DNA from: Parasedimentitalea marina
Lineage (GTDB): Bacteria; Pseudomonadota; Alphaproteobacteria; Rhodobacterales; Rhodobacteraceae
Direction of reading: 5' to 3'
DNA: 64,000 nucleotides
Assembly (NCBI RefSeq): GCF_004006175.1
Contig: NZ_CP033219.1
Location: 434,001 to 498,000, forward strand
Under the pieces are notes generated by a model. It had not been told where the DNA came from. It made no database searches and saw nothing but the letters and a program-made list of their open reading frames with translations. Of this stretch, positions 1-9,342 are shown piece after piece; position 1 is the stretch's first letter, and every line of letters begins with the position of its first letter. The position numbers were made by a program, and so were the translations under genes.

Positions 1-42
1 GCGGACGTTCTGAGGCGGCTGCCGGATGGTTTTGGTGGATAA
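1..42 (+). CDS. possible 3' end of an upstream gene (partial)
   Basis: Frame 1 is open from the window edge for 13 codons and stops with TAA at 40-42. The tail is too short to identify. In related genomes sdhA lies near sdhB, but nothing in these residues supports or excludes that. The next 99 bases, up to the sulfotransferase-like gene, show no other feature. Confidence 0.25.
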   Translation, partial: ADVLRRLPDGFGG

Positions 43-141
43 AACGACGGTAGTGCCGGGACGTGTTGCGCCCCGGTCTGCACTTGCCTGTGCCATCTGG
101 AGCGTTATGGGCGGCGTCTGCTTTTTTCCTGAGGTGGGACA

Positions 142-1038
142 ATGACCGCTATGGATCGCCAAATGGATGCTGGACAGCCCAGAGAATGGACCCGCCTTGG
201 ATTTGTTCCGGGGCAGGCGCTGCGTATGTTTGGCATGCGTCGGTCGGGCAATCATGCCATAGCCAATTGGCTGCAACGCAATGCACCTTCGGGGCATTCG
301 GTGTTTATGAACAATTGCAAACCCACCACCGATCCGTTCAAAAGTTTTCGCTCGATCGAGTTGGATGGAAAGATTGCGCCACATCGCAAGGCGCGCAGGG
401 ACCTGGCCTCGGTCACGGCACGCGCCGAGGATGGCGCTATGTTGCTGATCTCATACGAGGATGTGACGCCTGCAAATTTCGCGCCAATGCGAATGGTGTC
501 GGAACCGTTTGACGAGACATTGCTGACCGGTGATGTGTTGATCTATCGGAGTTTCCTGAACTGGGCCGCTTCCCTACTGAAAAAAATGCAGGCCAATGAT
601 TCCTATAGCCTGCTCAGACGCAACGCGATCCTGTTGCATGCTATAGACAATTACCGGCTGTTGTTGAAACAGGTGGAACAGGCCGATGATTTGGGCTTCA
701 CCTGTATCTGCTACGACGATTGGATGCGCAGCGAGGATTATCGCGCATCAATCCTGGCGCAGCTGGACTTGCCTGTGTGCGATAATAGCCTGGGTCAGGT
801 GCAAAGCTATGGCGGTGGTTCATCGTTCCAAAAAGAGGCCAGTAGCGCCGACGAATTAGAGACAAGCCGGCGGTGGCAGAAAATGTCTGAAGACCCCGAG
901 TTTGCGGCTGTACTGAATCTTGCGGCGCATGACACCAAGCTGACCCACCGACTGGAACGGGTGTTTCCACGCGACGCGGCGCTATTGGCCCGGATTGCAG
1001 GTGTGAATACCCCACCTGAGGAGGGCCGCCGTGAGTGA
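142..1038 (+). CDS. sulfotransferase-like P-loop protein
   Basis: A 298-aa soluble protein. Residues 31-38 (GMRRSGNH) look like the 5'-phosphosulfate loop of PAPS-dependent sulfotransferases. R136 and S144 have the R-x7-S spacing of the family's 3'-phosphate motif. The expected role is transfer of sulfate from PAPS to an unknown acceptor; the C-terminal half gives no clue to substrate. The ATG at 142 follows a GAGGTGG ribosome-binding sequence. The gene lies 190 bp upstream of sdhB on the same strand, an odd neighbour for a respiratory gene. Other P-loop kinases of similar size are an alternative, but the two spaced motifs favour sulfotransferase. Confidence 0.6.
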   Translation: MTAMDRQMDAGQPREWTRLGFVPGQALRMFGMRRSGNHAIANWLQRNAPSGHSVFMNNCKPTTDPFKSFRSIELDGKIAPHRKARRDLASVTARAEDGAMLLISYEDVTPANFAPMRMVSEPFDETLLTGDVLIYRSFLNWAASLLKKMQANDSYSLLRRNAILLHAIDNYRLLLKQVEQADDLGFTCICYDDWMRSEDYRASILAQLDLPVCDNSLGQVQSYGGGSSFQKEASSADELETSRRWQKMSEDPEFAAVLNLAAHDTKLTHRLERVFPRDAALLARIAGVNTPPEEGRRE

Positions 1039-1228
1039 CGTAACAGGTCCTGGTTGTGCGTCTGTAAGACTCCCAGGTTTGGAAAATCATATTGCCTGCG
1101 ATGACGCTGGCGAAAATTACGCGCTCGGGATCGCCAGTACAATGGCGCGGGCATCGGAAAAAATGAACATCTGTCAGCAGTGTGCCGCAACGCACCTGTT
1201 GATAGGCGGATAAGCAAGGAGACAAATC

Positions 1229-2008
1229 ATGGTCGAATTCGCACTCCCGAAGAACTCGAAGATCACGACGGGAAAGACCTGGCCGAAACCCAGCGGCTCC
1301 ACCAATATTCGCAAGTTCCGGATTTATCGCTGGACCCCGGATGATGGCAAAAACCCACGGGTAGACACCTATTTTCTGGATATGGACACCTGTGGTCCGA
1401 TGGTTCTGGACGCGCTGATCAAAATCAAGAACGAGATTGATCCCACCCTCTCGTTCCGACGGTCCTGCCGCGAGGGAATCTGTGGCTCCTGCGCGATGAA
1501 CATTGATGGTATCAATACGCTGGCCTGTATCTACGGCATGGATGAGATCAAGGGGGATGTGAAAATCTACCCGTTGCCACATATGTCGGTGGTGCGTGAC
1601 CTGATCCCGGATTTGACGCATTTCTATGCGCAGCACGCCAGTATCATGCCGTGGCTCGAGACCAAGACCAACCGCCCGGCCAAGGAATGGAAACAGACCA
1701 TTGCGGACCGGAAGAAGTTGGACGGTCTGTATGAATGTGTGATGTGTGCCAGCTGCTCGACCTCGTGCCCCAGCTACTGGTGGAACAGTGACCGCTATCT
1801 TGGGCCCGCCGCGCTGCTGCATGCCTATCGCTGGATCATCGATAGCCGTGATGAGGCAACTGGGGAGCGTCTGGACGAGTTGGAAGATCCGTTCAAGCTG
1901 TACCGGTGTCACACCATCATGAACTGCACCAATACCTGTCCCAAGGGTCTGAACCCAGCCGAAGCGATTGCCAACATCAAGAAGATGATGGTCGAGCGGA
2001 CGCTGTAG
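1229..2008 (+). CDS. sdhB: succinate dehydrogenase iron-sulfur subunit
   Basis: A 259-aa protein that carries electrons from the FAD of SdhA to quinone in complex II, on the inner face of the cytoplasmic membrane. All cluster ligands are visible: C80, C85, C88 and C100 for [2Fe-2S]; C170, C173, C176 and C237 for [4Fe-4S]; C180, C227 and C233 for [3Fe-4S]. Length is normal for alphaproteobacteria. AAGGAG sits 7-8 bases before the ATG. It is the last gene before a 608-bp non-coding stretch, as expected for the end of an sdhCDAB operon whose other genes would lie left of the window. Confidence 0.97.
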   Translation: MVEFALPKNSKITTGKTWPKPSGSTNIRKFRIYRWTPDDGKNPRVDTYFLDMDTCGPMVLDALIKIKNEIDPTLSFRRSCREGICGSCAMNIDGINTLACIYGMDEIKGDVKIYPLPHMSVVRDLIPDLTHFYAQHASIMPWLETKTNRPAKEWKQTIADRKKLDGLYECVMCASCSTSCPSYWWNSDRYLGPAALLHAYRWIIDSRDEATGERLDELEDPFKLYRCHTIMNCTNTCPKGLNPAEAIANIKKMMVERTL

Positions 2009-2382
2009 TTCACCCACTTCCCCTAGCCACAGAACCGGCTTGGAGAAACCCTATCTGTTGTACAGCGGCGCGATCCTGTCTCGCCGCTGTACAATATGTA
2101 GCTAGATCAAGAACTATGAGCATTCAGATAAAGCAAGTTTTCCTTTAATGGCAGTCTCGTTTTTGGGGCGTGCTTAACGCTCCGCTTGCGGCTTACATCG
2201 CATCCAATGTCAGCCTAAGTGAGTGTGTGAAGCAGGCTGGTATCACCGGAAACTAAGCCGTCGCTACCCCGGTGTCGGGCGGTTCCATCACGCAAGGGGT
2301 GAAACCAAAAGCTCATGTTAGTGAAGCTCAGGCAGCGTAGGTAAACTCCACCGCTGCCCCCCAGCGCTGATGAAAACAGGAT

Positions 2383-2507
2383 CTCCCGTCCATCGTTGGT
2401 ATCTTCGATACCGGCCTCTGGTTGGGCGTGGCGCCGCGCAAAGCGCGGCTAACGCCCAAGTCCGCAAGCCTGTCGGCGTTAGCCGACGGGCACAGCGGCC
2501 GCGGGAG
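2383..2507 (+). repeat. multi-hairpin element, copy A (CTCCCG...CGGGAG)
   Basis: About 125 bases bounded by CTCCCG (2383-2388) and CGGGAG (2502-2507), which can pair. Inside are three hairpins: GGTATC/GATACC, a GC-rich arm starting at the GGGCGTGGCGC block near 2423, and CCTGTCGGC/GCCGACGGG near 2468-2489. The same layout recurs at 55773-55902, with partial copies elsewhere in the window. It is the main content of the 2009-2616 gap; the rest of that gap shows no gene. It lies 375 bases after the sdhB stop in the same orientation. It could be a structured 3' RNA or a REP-like DNA repeat. Confidence 0.7.
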
Positions 2508-2616
2508 ACATTGATCTGATACCAAGAGACAGAGAAGGGGGCTGGCCGGAAATATTCAGGCTTGCGCACCAGGCTCTGTCAGGCGTTGATGGGCTCATCA
2601 AGATGGAGCTGAAAAT

Positions 2617-3498
2617 ATGTGTGACACTATCCCTGAAATCCCTTTTGAGACTGCAATGAAGTTGCCCAAGGATGCAGCGGCGCGCCGGGGTGTGGCACCG
2701 GTAATCTGTTACCCGAATGACAGCCTGCCGCCTGTGGATCTCTCTCTGTATCGTCGCGCGCGGGCCAGCGCGGTCAAGACGGATGAGGTTTTGGTCCCTG
2801 CGCGTGATGCCGCGTGCTTTGAAGTGCCAGCCGGACAATTCTTCCGCATCAGCTCGGTTGAGGGAGCGCAGGTGGGGGACCTGAACCTTTGGAACCGCAA
2901 TGACCTGAGCGAGCGGTTCTACTCTGGCAAGACGCGTGCCCTGCATGGGACCCATATCACGACCGGTGAACGGATGTGGACCAGCTTTCCGTACCTGCGT
3001 CCGATGGCAACACTCACCGATGATACGCTGGGCTGGTATGGTATCGATGAATACGGTGGTTCGGTTCATGACGTGATCGGTACGCGCTGTGATCCCTACA
3101 CTGGGAACCTGTTGGCGGGGAGCCAATATCACCACTGTTGTCATTCGAATCTGACCCGCGCGCTGGCGGATCACTTGGGAGTGTCGCTGGCCGAGGCTGA
3201 GCCACACGTGCATGATGTCCTGAATGTCTTTATGTGCACCGGTTTCACCCGGGACACCGGGCAGTACTTCATGAAGGCTTCGCCGGTGCGCCCTGGTGAC
3301 TACCTGGAGGGTTTTGCCGAGATAGATCTGTTGGGGGCCCTCAGCGCCTGCCCCGGTGGCGATTGCAGTGCCGAGCATTCCAGTGATACCGCAGCCTGTC
3401 ACCCGCTGCTGGTAGAAGTGTTTGCTCCGGCTGCGGGGACCCTAGAGGGCTGGGTCAGCCCGCAGGTCAACGGTTATGACGGCAGCCACGGACGCTAA
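2617..3498 (+). CDS. DUF1989 / urea carboxylase-associated family protein
   Basis: A 293-aa cytosolic protein of the family often annotated as urea carboxylase-associated or aminomethyltransferase-like (DUF1989). Hallmarks seen are GAQVGDLN (83-90), IGTRCDPY (155-161), the HHCCHSN segment (172-178), RPGDYLE (225-231) and ALSACPGGDCS (241-251), where this family has a conserved LSACP-type motif. The biochemical function is not established. No urea carboxylase, allophanate hydrolase or urea transporter gene lies in the window, so a role in urea use is not supported by context. The ATG at 2617 follows GGAG. The gene stands alone between repeat element A and a terminator of the opposing deoD. Confidence 0.8.
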   Translation: MCDTIPEIPFETAMKLPKDAAARRGVAPVICYPNDSLPPVDLSLYRRARASAVKTDEVLVPARDAACFEVPAGQFFRISSVEGAQVGDLNLWNRNDLSERFYSGKTRALHGTHITTGERMWTSFPYLRPMATLTDDTLGWYGIDEYGGSVHDVIGTRCDPYTGNLLAGSQYHHCCHSNLTRALADHLGVSLAEAEPHVHDVLNVFMCTGFTRDTGQYFMKASPVRPGDYLEGFAEIDLLGALSACPGGDCSAEHSSDTAACHPLLVEVFAPAAGTLEGWVSPQVNGYDGSHGR

Positions 3499-3540
3499 CC
3501 GCTGGCGTTGACAAGGGCGAGGTCGCTGATTTCACCCGGT

Positions 3541-3581
3541 GACAAAAAACGCCGTGCCGGAAAGAGATCCGGCACGGCGTT
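3541..3581 (-). terminator. intrinsic terminator of deoD
   Basis: A perfect 13-bp stem (3548-3560 with 3569-3581) followed on the minus strand by a run of six T. It lies 55 bases after the deoD stop, between convergent genes; the plus-strand DUF1989 gene ends just before it. Confidence 0.85.
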
Positions 3582-3635
3582 GGTGGTTTGTGGTGTTGTG
3601 CGCTGGCCCAATTGCGTTGCAGAGGTCGTCAGAGC

Positions 3636-4340
3636 TTAAGCAAAGGCGGCCTCGAGAGCGATTTCTACCATGTCGCCAAAGCTACGTTCACGTTGGTCAG
3701 CTGGCATGGCCTCTCCCGTAAGCAGATGGTCCGAGACCGTCAGCACTGCCAAAGCCCGGCGTCCGTGCCGGGCCGCCAGATTATACAGCTCGGCCGCTTC
3801 CATTTCGACCGCCAGAACGCCGTGACGCACCATTTGCTCATTCAGATCAGGGCGTTCGTCGTAGAACACATCCGATGAATAAATCCCGCCAACATGGGTT
3901 GGCGTGCCCTTGGCCTCGGCGGCCTGGACGGCTGCGTGCAGCAGGTCCCAGTCGGCACAGGGAGCAAAGTTGAGCTCTCTAAAGAAACCGCGTGATGGGG
4001 TGCTGAGGCTGCTCGCGGTCATCGCCACGATCACATCGCGCAGATTGACTTTATCCTGCATGCCGCCACAGGATCCGATGCGGATCAACGTTTGGGCATC
4101 GTAGTCTTTGATCAACTCGTTGACGTAAATCGACAGCGATGGCATTCCCATGCCACTGCCCTGGATGGTGACGCGATGTCCCTTCCAGGTGCCAGTAAAG
4201 CCGAGCATGCCACGGACCTCGTTTACCAGGCGCACGTCCTGAAGAAACGTTTCCGCAGCCCATTTGGCGCGATATGGATCGCCCGGCAACAGGACAGTTT
4301 CCGCAATATCTTCTTTTGCGGCACCAATATGAATGGTCAT
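3636..4340 (-). CDS. deoD: purine-nucleoside phosphorylase (DeoD type)
   Basis: A 234-aa enzyme that cleaves purine (deoxy)nucleosides with phosphate to free base and (deoxy)ribose-1-phosphate. Family hallmarks are present: H4 near the N-terminus, LPGDPYRAK phosphate-binding segment, RIGSCGG near residues 87-93, VEMEAAELY, and SDHLLTGE with the catalytic Asp near 204. Length matches the hexameric bacterial enzyme. It lies 22 bases downstream of the H-NS-like gene on the same strand and may be cotranscribed with it. A nucleoside-type BMP importer is encoded 11 kb away, which fits purine salvage but is not linked in an operon. Confidence 0.95.
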   Translation of the reverse strand: MTIHIGAAKEDIAETVLLPGDPYRAKWAAETFLQDVRLVNEVRGMLGFTGTWKGHRVTIQGSGMGMPSLSIYVNELIKDYDAQTLIRIGSCGGMQDKVNLRDVIVAMTASSLSTPSRGFFRELNFAPCADWDLLHAAVQAAEAKGTPTHVGGIYSSDVFYDERPDLNEQMVRHGVLAVEMEAAELYNLAARHGRRALAVLTVSDHLLTGEAMPADQRERSFGDMVEIALEAAFA

Positions 4341-4362
4341 TTAAGCGCTCTCCGTATCTGGA

Positions 4363-4680
4363 TCAGATTTCCAGATCAGAGATATCTGCACCCGATGTCA
4401 AGGCCGTGTGAATCCAATGTGGTTTGCGACCGCGGCCAGTCCAGGTTTCTTCTGGGTTTGCCGGGTTTCTGTATTTCGGAGCTGCTTTTGAACGCTTGCC
4501 GATTGAGCGACCGCCGTTGGCAATTTCCTCAAGCGAAAAACCGAATTCTGCGGCAGCTTGTTCGGCTGCCTTAAGCGCCTCAAGGCGTTCACGTTGTTCA
4601 GCGGTTTTCAGTGCTTCACTAACGTCCGTCTTGAGTTGCAGAAGATCTTTACGCGACATTTCCGCAAGATTGAGGGTCAT
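4363..4680 (-). CDS. H-NS family nucleoid-associated protein (HvrA-like)
   Basis: A 105-aa protein. Residues 1-60 are helical and charged, suited to dimerisation. The C-terminal region contains YRNPANPEETWTGRGRKP, the DNA-binding core of H-NS proteins (consensus W-x-G-R-G-R-x-P). Alphaproteobacterial members such as HvrA and Spb bind curved AT-rich DNA and adjust photosynthesis or metabolic genes; the target here is unknown. The upstream 120 bases (4681-4800) are unusually AT-rich, which could allow autoregulation. Start at 4680 precedes the conserved N-terminal MTLNLAEMSRKDLLQL pattern. Confidence 0.88.
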   Translation of the reverse strand: MTLNLAEMSRKDLLQLKTDVSEALKTAEQRERLEALKAAEQAAAEFGFSLEEIANGGRSIGKRSKAAPKYRNPANPEETWTGRGRKPHWIHTALTSGADISDLEI

Positions 4681-4800
4681 TTTGGTCTCCAGTTTTTAGT
4701 ACGTGCATATCTAATTAGCGCGTAACTGGTTATGGCCCAATTGTCAGACGTTATTTTTCGTTTTTTTTGTATTTTTGGCGAGCTCACGTATTGTTTGTTA

Positions 4801-6759
4801 TTAACAATCAACTTTTTGGGGTGATGCCAGCTCTGTAATTTCCCTCATGATTGAATTGAGTTCAAAATCCTTTGGAGTATAAACACGCGATACCCCCATT
4901 TGTTTCAGGGAATTGGCATCGTCGTCTGGAATGATTCCTCCAACAATCACTGGAATGTGGCCCAGTCCGGCCTCGCGCATGCGGTCCATCGTTTCTTGGA
5001 CCAGTGGCAGATGGCTACCCGACAGAACCGACAGGCCGACCACATGGGCCTCGTCATCAAGCGCGGCTGTGACCAGCTCGGCAGGTGTCAGGCGGATGCC
5101 ATCATATGAGATGTCCATGCCGCAATCTCGGGCGCGGAAAGCAATCTGTTCGGCGCCGTTTGAATGGCCATCCAGCCCGGGTTTTCCAACCAGGAATTTT
5201 AGGCGACGGCCCAATTGATCGCTAACCGTATCGACCTGCTGGCGCAGGTCTTCCAGACCTTCAGTTTTGTTGGACACCGAGCGGGACACACCAGTGGGGC
5301 CACGGTAGGTGCCATGGACCAGACGCATCTCTTCAGCCCATTCGCCGGTGGTTACGCCGGCCTTGGCAGCCGCAATTGATGGCGGCATGATATTGTCGCC
5401 GTTCTGGGCGGCCAGACGCAATGCGGCCAACGCGGCCTGCACCTGTTCACTGTCGCGATCCCGGCGCCAGTCATTCAGACGTCCGATCTGGTCCTGTTCG
5501 ACCGCAGGGTCAACCACCATGATGCCACCGTCTTCGGTCTGCAGTGGCGAGGGTTCGCCCTCGGTCCAGCGGTTGACGCCGACAACGATGGTTTCATTGC
5601 GTTCAATTCGATTCAGGCGTTCGGCATTTGAATCCACCAGGCGGGACTTCATATACTCGATCGAGGCCACAGCCCCGCCCATTCCGTCCAGATTGCTGAG
5701 TTCAGCCCGCGCACCGGCCTTTAGCTCTTCGACTTTGGCATCCACGACTGCATTGCCGTCGAACAGATCACCGTATTCCAGCAGGTCGGTCTCATAGGCC
5801 AGGATTTGCTGCATCCGCATCGACCATTGTTGGTCCCAGGGCCGGGGCAGGCCAAGGGCCTCGTTCCAGGCCGGAAGTTGTACGGCGCGGGCGCGGGCCT
5901 TTTTCGACAGGGTCACGGCCAGCATTTCGATGAGGATGCGGTAGACGTTGTTTTCAGGTTGTTGTTCGGTCAGGCCCAGTGAGTTGACCTGCACGCCATA
6001 GCGAAACCTGCGGTATTTCGGATCGGTGACGCCATAACGCGTTTCGCAGATTTCATCCCAGAGGTCGACAAAGGCGCGCATCTTGCACATTTCGGTGACA
6101 AAACGGATGCCTGCGTTGACAAAGAACGAGATCCGTCCGACCAGGGCCGGAAAATCCTCGGCGGGGACTCTGGGCCGCAATTCGTCCAGGACTGCCTGCC
6201 CGGTGGCTAAAGCAAAGGCCAGCTCTTGCTCGGGTGTCGCGCCGGCCTCTTGCAGGTGGTAGGAACAGACGTTCATCGGGTTCCATTTTGGCACGTTGGT
6301 ATAGCAATACTCGGCCACATCGGCGATCATTTTAAGGCTGGGTTTCGGGGGGCAGATGTAGGTGCCCCGGCTTAGGTATTCCTTGATCAGGTCGTTTTGC
6401 ACGGTGCCCTGCAGGCTGCGGACGTCTGCGCCTTGCTCTTCTGCGACCGCGATGTAAAGCGACAGCAACCAGGGGGCTGTGGCGTTGATAGTCATCGAAG
6501 TGTTCATCTGATCCAAAGGGATCTGGTCAAACAGGGCACGCATGTCGCCCAGGTGACATACCGGCACGCCGACTTTTCCGACTTCGCCGCGTGCCAGGGT
6601 ATGGTCACTGTCGTATCCGGTCTGAGTTGGCAGATCAAAGGCGACTGACAGCCCGGTTTGACCCTTGGACAGATTGCTGCGGTACAGCGCGTTAGAGGCC
6701 GTGGCGGTAGAGTGGCCAGCATAGGTGCGGATCAGCCAGGGGCGGTCTTTCTGCGTCAT
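4801..6759 (-). CDS. ecm: ethylmalonyl-CoA mutase
   Basis: A 652-aa coenzyme B12-dependent mutase converting (2R)-ethylmalonyl-CoA to (2S)-methylsuccinyl-CoA in the ethylmalonyl-CoA pathway of acetate assimilation. The N-terminal TIM-barrel domain starts with the RPWLIRTYAGHSTA segment typical of the methylmalonyl/ethylmalonyl mutase (MeaA) group. The C-terminal cobalamin domain has DGHSNG (D530, H532), the lower-ligand motif, and GLSVLSGSH. Single-subunit length of about 650-660 aa separates it from two-subunit methylmalonyl-CoA mutase. ccr of the same pathway lies about 1 kb away on the opposite strand. No clear hairpin terminator follows the stop; the 3' flank is AT-rich. Confidence 0.93.
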   Translation of the reverse strand: MTQKDRPWLIRTYAGHSTATASNALYRSNLSKGQTGLSVAFDLPTQTGYDSDHTLARGEVGKVGVPVCHLGDMRALFDQIPLDQMNTSMTINATAPWLLSLYIAVAEEQGADVRSLQGTVQNDLIKEYLSRGTYICPPKPSLKMIADVAEYCYTNVPKWNPMNVCSYHLQEAGATPEQELAFALATGQAVLDELRPRVPAEDFPALVGRISFFVNAGIRFVTEMCKMRAFVDLWDEICETRYGVTDPKYRRFRYGVQVNSLGLTEQQPENNVYRILIEMLAVTLSKKARARAVQLPAWNEALGLPRPWDQQWSMRMQQILAYETDLLEYGDLFDGNAVVDAKVEELKAGARAELSNLDGMGGAVASIEYMKSRLVDSNAERLNRIERNETIVVGVNRWTEGEPSPLQTEDGGIMVVDPAVEQDQIGRLNDWRRDRDSEQVQAALAALRLAAQNGDNIMPPSIAAAKAGVTTGEWAEEMRLVHGTYRGPTGVSRSVSNKTEGLEDLRQQVDTVSDQLGRRLKFLVGKPGLDGHSNGAEQIAFRARDCGMDISYDGIRLTPAELVTAALDDEAHVVGLSVLSGSHLPLVQETMDRMREAGLGHIPVIVGGIIPDDDANSLKQMGVSRVYTPKDFELNSIMREITELASPQKVDC

Positions 6760-6865
6760 CGGAGCCTCGTAAGTGATGCGTAATATTATTTCGTCACCAG
6801 CTTGATACGGGGAATATTATGGCGCTGTCAATTCGCTGCGTTGCGGCGAAGTCAAAAATTCGCAT

Positions 6866-6902
6866 CAAAAAGCGCGCCAGACCAAGGTCGGCGCGCTTTT
6901 TG
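6866..6902. terminator. bidirectional hairpin terminator
   Basis: A 13-bp perfect stem (6866-6878 with 6890-6902) with A5 and T5 at its edges, so it can end transcription on either strand. It follows the small secreted protein gene (minus strand, stop at 6924) and separates it from ecm. Confidence 0.8.
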
Positions 6903-6923
6903 ACGGTCTGGCGACCACGAGTA

Positions 6924-7259
6924 TCAGTTATAAGTGTAGGTACCGATCTCACAGATATTGACACCTTTTCGGATCAGTTCGTCACCGTCGTCGAAAACTG
7001 CCTTGAAGTCGAATTTACAATAGCCGGTGCCATCGTCAAAATCGATCATTACAGATTGCCCTGAGCGCAGCACATCCCGTCCCAAAATATCCTCTTCCCA
7101 GGACGACGATCCCTTATTCGAGCCGTAGAACTCGACCAGCACATAGCCGGTGTCATTTACGATTCTCACACGCCGGTCCAATGCAAAGGCTGGAATTGCG
7201 GTGGTTACAGTGACTGCCATAGCAGCCAATGCAGTGACGAAGTTTCGTTTGGAAAACAT
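6924..7259 (-). CDS. small secreted protein of unknown function
   Basis: A 111-aa protein with a clear Sec signal peptide (residues 1-26: basic start, hydrophobic core, AFA cleavage site). The mature part of about 85 residues is rich in Asp, Gly and aromatic residues with predicted strands, and has two Cys (in GYCKFD and NICEIG) that could form one disulfide in the periplasm. No family function is recognised. It sits alone between ecm and ccr, with its own terminator and a long divergent upstream region shared with ccr. Whether it relates to the ethylmalonyl-CoA pathway is unknown. Confidence 0.75.
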   Translation of the reverse strand: MFSKRNFVTALAAMAVTVTTAIPAFALDRRVRIVNDTGYVLVEFYGSNKGSSSWEEDILGRDVLRSGQSVMIDFDDGTGYCKFDFKAVFDDGDELIRKGVNICEIGTYTYN

Positions 7260-7827
7260 GCTGTTCTTTTCCTGTAAACTTAAATTTCCATTAAACTCAG
7301 CAGCGCCGATGAGTGCAGTGAGCGGGTCCCATACAGTCAGAATAGTATAAAATTAGTGTGTGGCAACAAACTCTTGTTACAAAGTGGTTGTGGATGCATG
7401 TTCTCCGAAACGAATGCTGGCCGTTTCTATGGGCGTTTATTCACCCAATATCTGCCAATGCCTGGTGCATTTGATATGCACTCTGGACTGCATTTCGTGG
7501 ACCCGGGATACTCTGAAATTCGGTCTGACTGGCCATCGGCCCTAAATACATTTGCCACCAGTCACCACTCCGATTGGGATCATTCTGTCTTGGCTCCGGT
7601 CAGCTGACCGTGACCTTTCGATTTATTACGCTAGCTCTGATTGGGGCTTGATCACTCGCCTGATGGGCCCGAGTTTTCTGCGATCGCAAAGGTAAATTCT
7701 GCGGTTGCGGGGTTATAAAATTACAAAATGCGAAGATTTGCGGTTGCTTTATTGCTTAACCGTTTTTATTCCGTAGTGAGAGCCGCGATTCTGCACTGCG
7801 GCGAAAAGAGGCAAAATGGAGGCTGTT
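7260..7827. promoter_or_regulatory. divergent intergenic region upstream of ccr
   Basis: About 560 bases without a supportable gene. The part nearest ccr is AT-rich and contains several TGCG-type words: the palindrome TGCGATCGCA at 7679-7688, TGCGGTTGCG near 7700 and TGCGAAGATTTGCGG near 7729. They look like clustered regulator sites ahead of ccr, but no known operator consensus is matched exactly. A short open frame at 7356-7607 has no ribosome site and no family features. Confidence 0.35.
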
Positions 7828-9111
7828 ATGGCTTTGGACACCAATCCCGACGTGTTGTCGTATGAGGCACCTGAAAAAGACCTGTACGAAATGGGTGAGA
7901 TGCCCCCGATGGGCTACGTCCCCAAACAGATGTACGCATGGGCCATTCGCAAGGAACGTCATGGCAATCCCGACAGTGCGATGTTGCAGGAAGTGGTAGA
8001 CGTACCAACCATAGACAGCCACGATGTGTTGGTTTTGGTGATGGCTGCCGGTGTCAATTACAATGGTGTTTGGGCCGCTCTGGGCAAGCCGATCAGCCCC
8101 TTTGACGGGCATAAACAGCCATACCACATTGCCGGTTCAGACGCGGCGGGTATTGTTTGGGCCGTTGGTGACAAGGTTAAGAAGTGGAAGGTCGGCGACG
8201 AGGTCGTAATCCACTGCAATCAGGATGACGGTGAAGACGAGGAATGTAACGGCGGTGATCCGATGTATTCTCCTAGTCAGCGTATTTGGGGCTATGAAAC
8301 ACCCGACGGATCTTTTGCACAGTTCACCAATGTTCAGTCTCAGCAGTTGATGCCACGCCCCAAGCACCTGACCTGGGAAGAAAGTGCCTGTTACACACTG
8401 ACCTTGGCGACTGCCTATCGGATGCTTTTTGGCCACGAGCCACATGATCTGAAACCGGGACAAAATGTATTGGTATGGGGCGCGTCTGGCGGTTTAGGCT
8501 CCTACGCGATCCAGTTGATCAACACTGCCGGTGCCAACGCAATTGGCGTGATCTCGGACGAGAGTAAACGTGATTTTGTGATGGGACTTGGGGCCAAAGG
8601 TGTCTTGAACCGCAAGGACTTCAATTGTTGGGGTCAGATGCCAACGGTGAACACACCAGAGTATGCCGCATGGTTCAAAGAAGCCCGCAAATTCGGTGCC
8701 GCGATCTGGGCGATCACCGGCAAGGGGGTCAATGTTGACATGGTGTTCGAACATCCCGGCGAAGCAACATTCCCGGTGTCGACCTTTGTCTGCAAAAAGG
8801 GCGGCATGGTGGTGATCTGCGCAGGCACTACCGGGTTTAATCTGACCCTGGACGTACGCTATATGTGGATGCACCAGAAACGTCTGCAGGGCAGCCACTT
8901 TGCCCATCTCAAGCAGGCGGCCTCGGCCAACAAGCTGATGCTGGAGCGCCGTCTGGACCCCTGCATGTCCGAAGTGTTCGCCTGGAATGACCTTCCCCAG
9001 GCCCATATGAAAATGCTGCGGAATGAGCATAAACCAGGCAATATGTCGGTGCTGGTCCAGGCGCCCGCAACAGGCCTGCGCACGCTAGAAGACGTGCTTG
9101 AGGCCGGCTGA
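7828..9111 (+). CDS. ccr: crotonyl-CoA carboxylase/reductase
   Basis: A 427-aa medium-chain dehydrogenase/reductase. It reduces crotonyl-CoA with NADPH and fixes CO2 to give (2S)-ethylmalonyl-CoA, the key step of the ethylmalonyl-CoA pathway. The sequence has the family's long insertion with VIHCNQDDGEDEECNGGDP, the nucleotide-binding VWGASGGLGSYAIQL and the conserved VFEHPGEATFPVS. The ATG at 7828 is preferred over the in-frame ATG at 7816 because GGAGG lies 7 bases before it and homologues begin MALD. A strong terminator follows at 9165. It is monocistronic; Ecm is encoded nearby on the opposite strand. Confidence 0.95.
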   Translation: MALDTNPDVLSYEAPEKDLYEMGEMPPMGYVPKQMYAWAIRKERHGNPDSAMLQEVVDVPTIDSHDVLVLVMAAGVNYNGVWAALGKPISPFDGHKQPYHIAGSDAAGIVWAVGDKVKKWKVGDEVVIHCNQDDGEDEECNGGDPMYSPSQRIWGYETPDGSFAQFTNVQSQQLMPRPKHLTWEESACYTLTLATAYRMLFGHEPHDLKPGQNVLVWGASGGLGSYAIQLINTAGANAIGVISDESKRDFVMGLGAKGVLNRKDFNCWGQMPTVNTPEYAAWFKEARKFGAAIWAITGKGVNVDMVFEHPGEATFPVSTFVCKKGGMVVICAGTTGFNLTLDVRYMWMHQKRLQGSHFAHLKQAASANKLMLERRLDPCMSEVFAWNDLPQAHMKMLRNEHKPGNMSVLVQAPATGLRTLEDVLEAG

Positions 9112-9164
9112 GCGGACCCAACGAAGGGTCCTGTGTAGCCCACATGCTGACCTGTTAGCGGTAT

Positions 9165-9203
9165 CCCGCGAATCAATGACTTTGATTCGCGGGTTTTCCA
9201 TTT
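9165..9203 (+). terminator. intrinsic terminator of ccr
   Basis: A perfect 11-bp stem CCCGCGAATCA/TGATTCGCGGG (9165-9175 with 9183-9193) followed by TTTTCCATTTTTTT. It is 53 bases after the ccr stop. Confidence 0.9.
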
Positions 9204-9342
9204 TTTTCGCCTCTGGGTTTCGTTTCAGCGGCTTGCAGGTTCGGCCCTCACTGTTTTTGGGGAGGGGAAAACAGCGAGTTTCTGGAGTTCTGGTCGCATG
9301 TTAACCTTTTTTGACGCTAACTTTGCGAAAAGAGACACTGCA

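Noticed and set aside
1031..1213. A 60-codon frame (GTG start) between the sulfotransferase-like gene and sdhB
   Set aside because: It overlaps the upstream gene by 8 bases but has no clear ribosome site and no family features; kept out as unproven.
698..2017. A 439-codon open frame on the minus strand
   Set aside because: It is antisense to sdhB, whose cluster ligands are all intact; the frame shows no domain and has codon composition of a shadow.
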